Positions 9,901 to 17,305 of a DNA stretch of 35,469 bases are shown one piece after another. Made by a program: the position numbers and the translations under genes. This stretch comes from JAQUCI01 sp034932685 (lineage in GTDB: Bacteria > Bacillota_I > Bacilli_A > Erysipelotrichales > Erysipelotrichaceae). The DNA is taken from positions 1 to 35,469 of the forward strand of contig JAYFOM010000048.1 in the NCBI GenBank assembly GCA_034932685.1, written 5' to 3'. How positions within the stretch are numbered: position 1 is the first letter of the stretch; every line of letters starts with the position of its first letter. A model generated the notes under the pieces. The model did no database searches. It was not told the origin of the DNA and was given only the letters and a program-made list of their open reading frames with translations.

Positions 9901-9991
9901 ATTTAGTTGGTAAAAGAGCTGCTAGTTCATGAATGACTGATAATCCCAGTAATAAAGCTGCATTATTAAACAAGGCACTTATAGTTTCCAA
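6932..9991 (-). CDS. Membrane PAS-(degenerate GGDEF)-EAL cyclic-di-GMP phosphodiesterase
   Basis: A 1019-residue sensor enzyme. Residues 1-190 hold about six hydrophobic segments like the 5TM/7TM-LYT sensory regions. Three PAS domains follow (about 200-315, 325-450, 460-580), the first two followed by PAC-type ends. A GGDEF-like domain (about 590-740) is degenerate: the signature is YENRF (667-671), so it should not make cyclic-di-GMP and may bind GTP as a regulator. The EAL domain (about 778-1010) looks active: EAL at 799-801, SINIS near 856-860, EITES near 890-894, DDFGTGYSS from 920, K941, E977 and QGYY from 997. Translation starts at TTG 9991; a stop lies six codons upstream and no better start exists. 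The gene is divergent from the B12-protein/cyclase operon, giving making and breaking enzymes of the same messenger side by side. Confidence 0.9.
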   Translation of the reverse strand: METISALFNNAALLLGLSVIHELAALLPTKYQHLQKYFSGGSIALICIAIMLNPFTLQSGIIFDTRSVLISVTALVFGLIPTVITVVVAVIVRLLIGGSGTIMGVAVILSSAAIGLIWRHLIFNKTKRNPALSVYIMSLFVHLAMLICMLFLPNEDRFNVVNAITLPVMLIYPFATVLLSLLLMRQQKFKSTQAQLKESEERFKLLFEKAPLGYQSLDVDGNFLDVNQQWCELLGYKKEEVIGKWFGDFLSPENKEAFIQRFPIFKAQGNIHAEFEVLHKNGNPLFLSFEGKIGFDENGSFKQTHCILKDVTAQKTAEAALLESERKYRDIAENMSDIVWQMDLNFQTTYVSPSVEKLLNETPEQHIKRSIEEKFPKRTIEIISKMINEEMENEKKPNVDKNRYRTIEIEHYKADGTIIWIEMSVSFIRDDNKNPIGIQGASRDITQRKKIEEELKETQRRESALLSRLPGMAYKCKYEKDGTMLLVSDGCYDLTGYQPESFINNKDLRFNDIISPEHQELLWQEWQKKVPARLPYKCEYEIVTASNKRKWVLEVGQGIYDENGNVESLEGMILDISDRKEVEDNLRYINEHDRWTDLYNRDYLEAVLARDLKKNDGKKRAVISINLSKVQLLTSNYGFHYTQNLVKKAANSLSKYCDDKKMLFQTYENRFVFYIVDYLNKKELTQFTEKLADVLEDMFATERIGGGIGILEIDQNDNEIDVDQMLRKLLIASERSSTIYDKDFMPCFYDEELEVLVNKERDIRDALAAIASDSESNSELYLQYQPIYDISTNTIISFEALARLKIAEYGIISPIEFIPIAEKTKLIIPIGEQIIVKAFTFLSNLNKHGYEDVGISINISAIQLFTPDFADNILELVKKMAVDPKKIDIEITESVFASDYQEINNIIAKLRTAGLKIAIDDFGTGYSSLAREKELNVDIMKIDKFFIDKLVEEDLNTAITSDIISMAHKLGHYVIAEGVEHKSQANYLKDHNCDMIQGYYISKPLDEEAVIEYLKTRSD

Positions 9992-10440
9992 CTCGACACC
10001 ACCACCCTAATACTCTAATAAGTGTGTTATTTTACCCAGAAAATGTTTTTTATATACTTGATAAAATAGATTTGACTATATCGCTTAATCAAGATATTGC
10101 TATGAAGATGAAGGTGGTTTGATTGTACAGCAGCAAGATGCTCAATCAAAAATGTGTTATTGAAGATATGAGTTTAACATTAAATAATTACGTTTTATAT
10201 TATAAGAATATCATATTACATGTTAGATTGAAAAATGTTTTGCTTGTCGCAACTGAAGATTCAATGATTTGTCTTCTTAATTATGCATAATTGTATGTTA
10301 TTGATTTTAACTTTGATAATTGTCACTTAGTAAACCCATGTTTGTCTAATGCGAAGTATTATTTACTTGATATGTTGCTTAAAACATATAAATCAATTAT
10401 GCTTGATATATAAAAAAATTGCGAAAAGAGGTAATAATTT
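9992..10440. other. Divergent intergenic region between the phosphodiesterase and B12-protein operons
   Basis: About 450 AT-rich bases without an open frame of note. It must hold both divergent promoters, but I find no high-scoring pair of -35/-10 boxes. A 7-bp hairpin (ATATGTT / AACATAT, 10370-10389) lies about 50 bases before the B12 gene and could be an operator or leader structure. The ribosome site for the B12 gene is AAGAGG at about 10425-10430. Confidence 0.4.
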
Positions 10441-11502
10441 ATGAGTTTGTTAATGAATTTTAATGATCAAAGATTTACCAAAATCGCCCAAATGGTCTTT
10501 GAACAACAATTTATTAATGATCCTAAACTCACCGATGAGATGGATGAACGCAGAAAACGTTTAATGTATGATGACGTGATTTACAACATAAGTTTTTTGA
10601 TGACATCAGTTTATTTTAACGATAAAAAAATCTTTGCGACTTACGCTGTTTGGTTGTATGAACTGCTTTGTAGCTTAATGAAGGATCTTGATCGCTATCG
10701 TATTATGGAACTAATGATAGATCATTATCAAATACTCTCTGATATGCTCGCAAAACAAACTAACGACATGCTAAACGATGATGAACGTAGTAAAGTGTTT
10801 GAGCATTTGAAAGCAGCTATCATCGTTACAGAGGAAGCTGTTACCAACATTCAATTATCAACTTCATTTCTTGAAGGCAAATACGCTGATATTCGCAAAG
10901 CATACTTAGATGCTTTATTAAAAAATCAAACAAAAAAAGCATACGAGATTATATCTGATGCTAAAAATAAAAATATTCCTTTAGTTGATATCTATGAAGA
11001 AATATTAAAGAAAGTAATGTATGAAGTTGGCGATTTGTGGCATCGAAACATCATAACTGTTGATCGCGAACATTACGCAACCTCAGTTACACAAACGGTA
11101 ATGTCAACTTTTTATGATGATATCTTTAATCAAAAGCGTAAAAGTAAAACCCTTGTTTCATGTGCAATTGGAAGCGAATTACATGAAATGGGAATAAGAA
11201 TGTTATCTGATCTATTCGAGTATCACGGTTGGGATTCTTATTATTTAGGCGCCGCTTTACCAGAAGAAGCGATATTAAAAGCAATAGAAGAACATCAACC
11301 AGATCTTGTAGCTTTATCAGTGACGATGTCCCCTTACTTAGCCACTTGTGAAAGCACTGTAAAAGCAATTAAGCTGAAATTTCCACAGGTTAAGATTGCT
11401 GTTGGTGGACAAGCATTTTTAAGCACCGATAAATTATGGGAAAAACTTGGTGTTGATTACTTTTCTTCTTCGGCAACTGAATTACTCTTATTGTTAAAGT
11501 AG
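10441..11502 (+). CDS. B12-binding protein with CarH-like photoreceptor motifs, no DNA-binding domain
   Basis: A 353-residue soluble protein. Residues 1-140 are helical and of unknown family. Residues about 148-225 match the four-helix cap of B12-binding modules, and about 236-353 the Rossmann-like cobalamin domain. The motif set is that of the CarH light sensor: W200 followed directly by H201, nine residues from W200 to E210-H211 (W-x9-EH), and E246-L-H248-E-M-G251 (E-x-H-x-x-G), where H248 would be the lower cobalt ligand and H201 corresponds to the His that captures cobalt after photolysis of adenosylcobalamin. Spacing from Trp to the axial His (48) is close to that of Thermus CarH (46). 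Unlike CarH there is no MerR DNA-binding domain. The next gene is a diguanylate cyclase with its ATG 27 bases after the stop. Function as a light- or B12-controlled partner of that enzyme is inferred. Confidence 0.85.
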   Translation: MSLLMNFNDQRFTKIAQMVFEQQFINDPKLTDEMDERRKRLMYDDVIYNISFLMTSVYFNDKKIFATYAVWLYELLCSLMKDLDRYRIMELMIDHYQILSDMLAKQTNDMLNDDERSKVFEHLKAAIIVTEEAVTNIQLSTSFLEGKYADIRKAYLDALLKNQTKKAYEIISDAKNKNIPLVDIYEEILKKVMYEVGDLWHRNIITVDREHYATSVTQTVMSTFYDDIFNQKRKSKTLVSCAIGSELHEMGIRMLSDLFEYHGWDSYYLGAALPEEAILKAIEEHQPDLVALSVTMSPYLATCESTVKAIKLKFPQVKIAVGGQAFLSTDKLWEKLGVDYFSSSATELLLLLK

Positions 11503-11529
11503 TGATGTGATTTGATAAAGGAGTATATA

Positions 11530-12594
11530 ATGGATATCAACGCTGTTTCTTTTTTGATCAAATGTGATAAGAACCTCAATATACTAACAACCTATTGGTA
11601 TTTTCCAGCTTTTCTATTTTCACCTTATCAAAAAAACTTAAGTGATCTATTCGCTTTTTCAACAGTTGAAACTATCAAAGCTCTTGTTAATGCAGCAATG
11701 GATAAAGATACAGCTTTAGACTGCAATGAATCTTTTGCGATTGCTAACATGCAAACCAAAGTGTCGTTATGTATATTAGCCGTCAAAGATAAACTGATAA
11801 TTCATGGTATTGATAGCGACTTGTTAAATGATGAAGCTTCTTTGTTGATGTTTAAAGAAATTGTACATCGTTTTATGAGGGTTATAAAAATATCTGACAA
11901 TGATTTGGTAGATAGTGACAATGTAATCATTCGTGAGCAATTCGAAAGAATACAAAAACTAAATAACCAATTGATAAACACCCAAAGAGAACTAAAAAAA
12001 GCTAATGCTAAACTTAATCAACTAAACGATGCTTTAAACAATCGTTTAGTAAAAGATGCTTTAACTGGTCTAGTTAGTCGCTATCAATATCGCGAAGAAA
12101 TAAAACTTGCCATTAATAAACAGCCTGAAATGTTTGGTGTTTTTACCTTTATTGATCTTGATGATTTTAAAAGAATCAACGATACTTATGGGCACAATGT
12201 CGGAGATGAGTTTTTAATAGCTTTTGCTGACAGATTAAAAACCTTACCATTTGATAATTCTATCTGTATTAGAATAGCTGGTGATGAATTTGGTGTTTAT
12301 ATCCATGGTTATAACGCAGTTACTGCTCAAGATATTAAGTATGTTTGGGATTATTTTAATGCAAATGTGACTAATAACCCAATTAAACTATCAGTTGCGA
12401 CCGAAGAGATTAAATGCAGTTTAGGAATGGCTGTTTATGGTCAGGATACAAAGGATATATATGAATTAATTGAGTTCGCTGATTTTGCGATGTATCAAGC
12501 CAAAAAAACTGGTAAGAATGCTTATAAGCAATTTAAGCATGAAGATTATATAATCGCAAAAAAATTAACTAAAGCTGATCAAGATAATCAATGA
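11530..12594 (+). CDS. Diguanylate cyclase with N-terminal PAS-like domain
   Basis: A 354-residue protein started at ATG 11530, which has AAAGGAG at 11517-11523 with six-base spacing; the upstream TTG at 11512 would precede the ribosome site and is rejected. Residues 1-125 look like a PAS-type sensor fold (CDKNLNIL opening). A coiled coil covers about 135-172 (leucine/asparagine-rich heptads), leading into DALTGLVSR and the GGDEF domain (175-340). Catalytic features are intact: FIDLDDFKRIND with metal Asp209, and AGDEF at 250-254, a functional variant of GGDEF. The five-residue-upstream R-x-x-D inhibitory site is absent, so product feedback is not expected. No membrane segment. It lies between the B12 protein and a membrane protein that overlaps its stop codon, so all three are probably made together. 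Confidence 0.9.
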   Translation: MDINAVSFLIKCDKNLNILTTYWYFPAFLFSPYQKNLSDLFAFSTVETIKALVNAAMDKDTALDCNESFAIANMQTKVSLCILAVKDKLIIHGIDSDLLNDEASLLMFKEIVHRFMRVIKISDNDLVDSDNVIIREQFERIQKLNNQLINTQRELKKANAKLNQLNDALNNRLVKDALTGLVSRYQYREEIKLAINKQPEMFGVFTFIDLDDFKRINDTYGHNVGDEFLIAFADRLKTLPFDNSICIRIAGDEFGVYIHGYNAVTAQDIKYVWDYFNANVTNNPIKLSVATEEIKCSLGMAVYGQDTKDIYELIEFADFAMYQAKKTGKNAYKQFKHEDYIIAKKLTKADQDNQ

Positions 12595-13118
12595 AACCCC
12601 ATTATAATATAAAAACAATCACGCATGCTGCTTTTGCTTTATTATTGTGTCTTTTTTGCTTAAGTTTTTTTCGTGGTCCAACAAGTATTATTTCTGCTTT
12701 TCTGATTCCGGTAACTATTGTTCTATTTGATAAATACGCATCTAAATACTATTACTTGATACTTGTTTCAACTTTATTACCAGTCACTTTTATTTTGTTT
12801 CAAACACAGTTTATTTTTATCTTAGGATATCTACTATTAGCTCTATTACTTCGTGCTTTTCTACTTAATAATGAAAGAAAACTACTTTTATCCTTTTTTA
12901 GAGTTATTAACTACTATATATCTGTTGTTTTTGTTCTTTACATTAGTATAAGGTTTACTGATATATTATTAAAAACCTCACTTCATTTGATGATGTTAAG
13001 TTTAACTAACAATAACGCTATTCTATATCTGATAATACTTATGGTTGAGGGGTTTGCTATAACTGTTTTTAATATTATTATCTTTAAATTGCTACAGATA
13101 CGTACAAATCAAAACTAA
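12591..13118 (+). CDS. Small integral membrane protein of unknown family in the cyclase operon
   Basis: A 175-residue, very hydrophobic protein with about five to six membrane helices (roughly 12-30, 32-48, 55-88, 95-125, 135-170) and short basic loops. Its ATG overlaps the cyclase stop (ATGA, 12591-12594) and has no ribosome site of its own, so its translation depends on ribosomes finishing the cyclase. The fold is reminiscent of small S-component or DUF2232-like membrane proteins, but I cannot assign a family. Context suggests an output or partner of the B12/cyclic-di-GMP module; no known cyclic-di-GMP-binding motif (such as PilZ RxxxR) is visible. Confidence 0.75.
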   Translation: MKPHYNIKTITHAAFALLLCLFCLSFFRGPTSIISAFLIPVTIVLFDKYASKYYYLILVSTLLPVTFILFQTQFIFILGYLLLALLLRAFLLNNERKLLLSFFRVINYYISVVFVLYISIRFTDILLKTSLHLMMLSLTNNNAILYLIILMVEGFAITVFNIIIFKLLQIRTNQN

Positions 13119-13272
13119 CTTAAATCAATTATTGACATATTTTGTATATATACTGCCTAATAGTACTCATAATTGCACTATCTTCCACTGTTTACATCCT
13201 TTTAAATGTGCTAATATTTAGTTATAAATTAAGTGCTTAATCCTACATAATAAATACGAAAGGAAGTCTTTT

Positions 13273-14781
13273 ATGGAACCAAAAGTCTTCATCAAGCATG
13301 TGTCCGATTATCTCACAGAACTAAGCATTCCATTTCGATTAGATTTTAAAAGTGATCTTTTAGTCAATACTTCATTTAAAACCAACGATGAATCAGATGA
13401 TGATGTATTTTTAGTAATTTCATTACTTGTAGATGAATTTAAAAAGAACGTTCAAATTTATGAAAGAGTGCGTATCAAAGATATTGATGTGAATTTGAAA
13501 GATTACGCAAACACAACCATAAAACCTGACGCAAACGATAATGAAATACCTATTAGTGTTATCATTGAAAAAATTCAAGAATTAGCTGTAGCCTTAGGTT
13601 ATACCTTGAGTAAAACTAACGACATTAAGAAAACTCAATATCCTGAAACTTTAAAATCAAGTAAAGCAATATCTACATCTAAAAAACCAAGTAAAGTAAT
13701 ACCTACATCTAAAAAACCAAGTGGTCTAATTTTAGTAGCAGTTGTTGCGCTTGTGGTTGTAGCTGCAGTTGTTGTTTTTGTTTTAAAGAAACCACAATCA
13801 CAAAATCCTACTCTTGGTAGCACTTCAGATTCAGCAGTTGTATCTGCTGGTGTAAGTGAGAAAGATCTTGGTAATATCATGAACGGTCAGTATTATTTTG
13901 CGACTGATACTCATATTTTTTATTCAAGTTTCGATACCAACAATAAATCACATATTTACTCAACTAAGAAAAATGGCTCTGATTTAAAATCGATCTTTAA
14001 TGGTTTTGGTTGGTCACTTGTAGTTATTGATGATTGGTTATATTTCTCGGGAAATCAAGGTGATCAAATTGATGGTACATACCACATATTTAGAATTAAG
14101 ACTGATGGTTCAAAACTTGAAGAAATAAACGATCGGTATAGTTATGGTATGTTTCTTTATGGTGATTATCTATACTATATGACAAGTAATATTGATTATC
14201 CAAGTTCAATGTCAGTGGCACGTTCAAAGCTTGATGGTTCAAACAAAGAAATATTGTTTGATTATGGTTACTCACCGGTAGTTTACAAGAAGTTGCTTTA
14301 TCATTTCGATAATCAAGGTAATTTGATCCAAACCAAGCCAGATGGCACAGAGCCAAAGGTGTTAATAACAGCCGAAGTAAGATCATATGCCATTAGTAAT
14401 GATAAAATAGTATATAACGATTTTGCCAATAACATTAAAGTGGCTAATTTAGATGGCTCTAATGTTAAAACGATTCGCCAAAGCCATAATGAAGAAATAC
14501 TTAATGTTAACACTTATAATGGTAGAATTTATTTCTCAGAATACGATCCAAACTTTAATTACAGTATCTATGGTTACGATTATACGATTTATAGTTGTAA
14601 GATGGATGGCAGTGATGAAAAAGCCATATTCTCAAGCACTTCATATGGTATTTACATGAACATCGTGAACAACAAATTAATGTTAATGGATTACACAAAA
14701 GCAACTGACGCCAACGTTATGTCCGCAATCATAAAAGTTATGAATCTTGATGGAAGTAATGTTCAGATTATGGATCGTTAA
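13273..14781 (+). CDS. Membrane-anchored DUF5050-type beta-propeller protein
   Basis: A 502-residue protein. Residues 1-120 are a soluble acidic domain of unknown type; about 125-150 is a Lys/Ser/Pro linker built from a duplicated 10-residue unit; residues about 151-173 form one membrane helix (Val/Ala-rich, followed by KK). Residues about 195-502 are extracellular-type beta repeats with the recurring LDGSN / TDGSK / MDGSD signature, typical of DUF5050 and related propellers that read as six or seven blades. There is no N-terminal signal peptide, so the N-terminal domain should remain in the cytoplasm and the propeller outside. Ribosome site GAAAGGAAG precedes ATG. Function unknown; a sensory or surface-binding role is possible. 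Confidence 0.8.
   Translation: MEPKVFIKHVSDYLTELSIPFRLDFKSDLLVNTSFKTNDESDDDVFLVISLLVDEFKKNVQIYERVRIKDIDVNLKDYANTTIKPDANDNEIPISVIIEKIQELAVALGYTLSKTNDIKKTQYPETLKSSKAISTSKKPSKVIPTSKKPSGLILVAVVALVVVAAVVVFVLKKPQSQNPTLGSTSDSAVVSAGVSEKDLGNIMNGQYYFATDTHIFYSSFDTNNKSHIYSTKKNGSDLKSIFNGFGWSLVVIDDWLYFSGNQGDQIDGTYHIFRIKTDGSKLEEINDRYSYGMFLYGDYLYYMTSNIDYPSSMSVARSKLDGSNKEILFDYGYSPVVYKKLLYHFDNQGNLIQTKPDGTEPKVLITAEVRSYAISNDKIVYNDFANNIKVANLDGSNVKTIRQSHNEEILNVNTYNGRIYFSEYDPNFNYSIYGYDYTIYSCKMDGSDEKAIFSSTSYGIYMNIVNNKLMLMDYTKATDANVMSAIIKVMNLDGSNVQIMDR
13659..13718 (+). repeat. Two tandem 30-base repeats inside the DUF5050 gene linker
   Basis: Units 13659-13688 and 13689-13718 differ at only two bases and encode a repeated Ser-Lys-x-Ile-x-Thr-Ser-Lys-Lys-Pro linker just before the membrane helix. 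It is an in-frame tandem duplication, which could change linker length between strains. Confidence 0.8.
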
Positions 14782-14788
14782 TCTTAAA

Positions 14789-14809
14789 TACATCATTATC
14801 GCTGATGTA
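14789..14809 (+). repeat. Small hairpin between the DUF5050 and nucleotidase genes
   Basis: TACATCA / TGATGTA with a 7-base loop. An A-rich tract and a TATAAT box (14816-14821) follow. With no T-run it is not a clear terminator; it might be a weak attenuator or processing site. Confidence 0.3.
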
Positions 14810-14839
14810 CAAAAATATAATATTATAAGGGAGAAGATC

Positions 14840-16312
14840 ATGAGCACAATTAAAGAGCTTACCATACTACATTCCAATGACATGCATGGTGATTTTTTAG
14901 CCGAAGAAGTTGATCAAAAACTAATAGGTGGTGTGTCATTGCTTTCCGGCTACATCAATAAAGTACGAACTGATGTTAAAAATGTACTTTATACTATTTC
15001 AGGTGATATGTTTAGAGGGTCAATAATTGACAGCGAATTTAAGGGTGTATCAACGGTTGATATTATGAATATGTTGGCACCAGATGTTGTTACCCTAGGT
15101 AATCATGAACTTGATTATGGTCTACCACACTTATTGTTTTTAGAGAAATGCACTAAGTTTCCAATCATTAATGCTAATCTATTTATTAAAATGAATAACG
15201 CTCGTTTATTTAATTCACATAAGATTTATAACATCGATGGTATGAACATTCTGTTTATTGGCTTAGTAACCGAAGAAGTAATTGCTTCTACAAAAAGCGA
15301 AGGCGTAATTGGAACGCTAATTGATGTTGATGATGCGGTTGTTGAAGTAGGACGCATTTGTAACTCTTATCGAACTACTGACATTGATCTAACCGTACTA
15401 CTTACCCATATTGGATTTGAAGCTGATAAAAGATTAGCATCAATGCTTGATCCCAAATGGGGTGTTGATTTAATCATTGGTGGCCATAGTCATACTTTTT
15501 TAGATAAACCTGAACTAATTAATGATATATTGATCGTACAAGCTGGTACCGGAACAGATGTTATCGGTCGCTTTGATCTTAAAGTTGATACCGATACTAA
15601 TTCTGTTGCTTCATATCAGTGGACGTGTGTGCCAATCGATAATCAACATTGTCCTCGTGATGAAGCTATTGAAGATATCATATTCTCCTACAAAAACAAA
15701 ACCGATAAGAAATACGGTCGTATTGTTACTAAATTTGTTAAGAAACTAACTCACCCCCGACGCATGCAAGAAACCGAATTAGGGAATTTGCTAGCTGATG
15801 CCCTTAAAGAATCTTTAGGTATTGATATTGCATTTATGGCTTCAGGTAGTATTCGAGGTACTTCATTAGGACCAATAGTTGACTTAAAAGCACTAATGGA
15901 AATATTCCCCTATGATGATGAAATCTATATGTATAAGTGGAGCGGTAAAAGTCTAAGAAAAGCTATAACACATTTACTCCGAGATGATTTCATAAATAAT
16001 GAAACAGAGTTTTATCAAGTATCTAGTAATGTGCGCGTCAAGTATGATTTCACCAAGAAACAATTACTAGAACTCAAAGTTGATAATGCGGAAGTTGTTG
16101 ATGATAAAGTATACTCCGTTTCACTTCAAAACTATCACGCTAATAATATTGATGTCTTTTTTGGATTATCCCATGATGAAGCATTTGAGTATACAGATCG
16201 TAAATGTATCTCAACATCTTGTTTTGACATAATCGAAGAATACTTAAGAACACACCAACATCTTGATCGTAACATTGAAGGTCGCATTGAAATTCTTAAT
16301 AGGCCATATTAA
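14840..16312 (+). CDS. UshA-like 5'-nucleotidase / cyclic phosphodiesterase without signal peptide
   Basis: A 490-residue protein started at ATG 14840 after the site AAGGGAGAAG; an open frame continues upstream but would overlap the previous gene and lacks a ribosome site. The N-terminal calcineurin-like domain has all metal motifs: NDMH (Asp14, His16), GD at 55-56, GNHE (87-90), a His in LLTHIG near 190, and GGHSH near 215. The C-terminal 5'-nucleotidase substrate domain begins about residue 300 (TELGNLLADAL, then SGSIRG for nucleotide recognition). Family members dephosphorylate nucleotides, UDP-sugars or 2',3'-cyclic nucleotides. Most are exported; this one has neither a signal peptide nor an anchor, so it should act in the cytoplasm, as in YunD-type Bacillota proteins. 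A hairpin (14789-14809) lies in the gap after the DUF5050 gene. Confidence 0.88.
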   Translation: MSTIKELTILHSNDMHGDFLAEEVDQKLIGGVSLLSGYINKVRTDVKNVLYTISGDMFRGSIIDSEFKGVSTVDIMNMLAPDVVTLGNHELDYGLPHLLFLEKCTKFPIINANLFIKMNNARLFNSHKIYNIDGMNILFIGLVTEEVIASTKSEGVIGTLIDVDDAVVEVGRICNSYRTTDIDLTVLLTHIGFEADKRLASMLDPKWGVDLIIGGHSHTFLDKPELINDILIVQAGTGTDVIGRFDLKVDTDTNSVASYQWTCVPIDNQHCPRDEAIEDIIFSYKNKTDKKYGRIVTKFVKKLTHPRRMQETELGNLLADALKESLGIDIAFMASGSIRGTSLGPIVDLKALMEIFPYDDEIYMYKWSGKSLRKAITHLLRDDFINNETEFYQVSSNVRVKYDFTKKQLLELKVDNAEVVDDKVYSVSLQNYHANNIDVFFGLSHDEAFEYTDRKCISTSCFDIIEEYLRTHQHLDRNIEGRIEILNRPY

Positions 16313-16542
16313 ATTCAACTTAATAATGTTAACTCTTTCACGTTATTAAAGTTTTATGTTTCATTACTATTAAAGGGAATATCTGAATTCCTTGTTAGCG
16401 TATGTATTAGTATAAGCTTTTATATTTTCTTAAAGTTGGTTTCGATATATTCAATGAATGATCAATGAAACACTAGTAACATGGCTTATGCAATCAATAA
16501 AAAACCTATGCTATAATTGGTATATGAAATTATGGTGAGAAT

Positions 16543-16740
16543 ATGAAGAAAGATAACAATAGATTTGAAAAGGTTTATAGTCAAGGATTTTTAAGTGTGA
16601 TGGAAATTTGGGTTGATAAAGCTACCGGCGTTCATTATGTCTTTCATTCAAATGGATATGCTGGTGGTATGACACCTTTACTTGATAAAGAAGGAAATCC
16701 TATCGTTAAGCAAATTTCATATAACTCTAACCTTTGGTAA
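16543..16740 (+). CDS. DUF6440 family small protein
   Basis: A 65-residue soluble protein. The pattern FEKVYSQGFLSVMEIWVDKATGVHYVF followed by SNGYAGGMTPLLDKEGNPIV matches DUF6440, a small beta-rich family common in Bacillota with no known function. ATG at 16543 is preceded by GGTGAG, and a TATAAT box at 16512-16517 is a likely -10. It is 18 bases ahead of a small membrane protein gene and probably cotranscribed with it. The 230-base gap to its left holds only a weak AT-rich inverted repeat (about 16320-16346) that might end the nucleotidase transcript. Confidence 0.8.
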   Translation: MKKDNNRFEKVYSQGFLSVMEIWVDKATGVHYVFHSNGYAGGMTPLLDKEGNPIVKQISYNSNLW

Positions 16741-16758
16741 AAGTATAGAAAGATCGCT

Positions 16759-17214
16759 ATGAACAATCGGAATATATTTAATGAAAAAGGAAATCCTATC
16801 GGCGGTCTTGTTGAGCGTGTTTCGAGTTCATCAGGCTTAGCGATAATCTTTGGAATACTTGCTGTTCTTGGATTAGTCTTTACAGTGATGGTATGGCCAA
16901 TCATTTTTGAAGATCACTCTTTTTCTCTTTTCACTTTTGAAAGTATTTGGTTATTATCCTTTCCCATATCTTCGACGTTTGCTGGGGTGATATTGATTTT
17001 CTTTATCAGAAAGCTCAACGATAATCGTTCTATCATCTTTATCATCAGTTATATTTTTAGTTCAATAGTAACCATTCTAATTGCCACAATGTGGTTAAAG
17101 ACAGAGTTTTGGACGACATTGATTGTTTGTAGCGCAATGAGCGTTATCCCCTCATATTTAATAGTCAGGTTGTTATATCTAATGCGCGCTCTTTTTCTTA
17201 AAACTTCTGCATAA
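16759..17214 (+). CDS. Four-helix membrane protein of unknown function
   Basis: A 151-residue protein with four predicted membrane helices (about 30-52, 65-87, 93-112, 118-143) and a short polar N-terminus. I do not recognise the family. Its N-terminus contains EKGNPIGG, echoing DKEGNPIV in the preceding DUF6440 protein; the DNA shares an identical 15-base stretch (16690-16704 and 16787-16801). It follows the DUF6440 gene after 18 bases and is closed by a strong terminator. Confidence 0.65.
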   Translation: MNNRNIFNEKGNPIGGLVERVSSSSGLAIIFGILAVLGLVFTVMVWPIIFEDHSFSLFTFESIWLLSFPISSTFAGVILIFFIRKLNDNRSIIFIISYIFSSIVTILIATMWLKTEFWTTLIVCSAMSVIPSYLIVRLLYLMRALFLKTSA

Positions 17215-17241
17215 TAAAATTAAACAAGTTATAGTGCATTA

Positions 17242-17290
17242 AAAAAGCAGTTATGCTTTAAGTTACTAACTTATTGGATAACTGCTTTTT
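17242..17290. terminator. Bidirectional intrinsic terminator
   Basis: A 13-bp perfect stem (AAAAAGCAGTTAT / ATAACTGCTTTTT) with a second small hairpin AAGTT-act-AACTT in its loop. A-tract on the left and T-tract on the right let it serve both the plus-strand membrane protein gene and the minus-strand isomerase gene that converge here. Confidence 0.85.
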
Positions 17291-17305
17291 GATTAACATT
17301 TCTTA

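Noticed and set aside
11512..11529. TTG at 11512 as start of the diguanylate cyclase
   Set aside because: The strong AAAGGAG lies downstream of it and correctly spaced before ATG 11530.
14747..14839. Upstream extension of the 5'-nucleotidase frame
   Set aside because: It would overlap the DUF5050 gene, lacks a ribosome site, and adds no conserved sequence.
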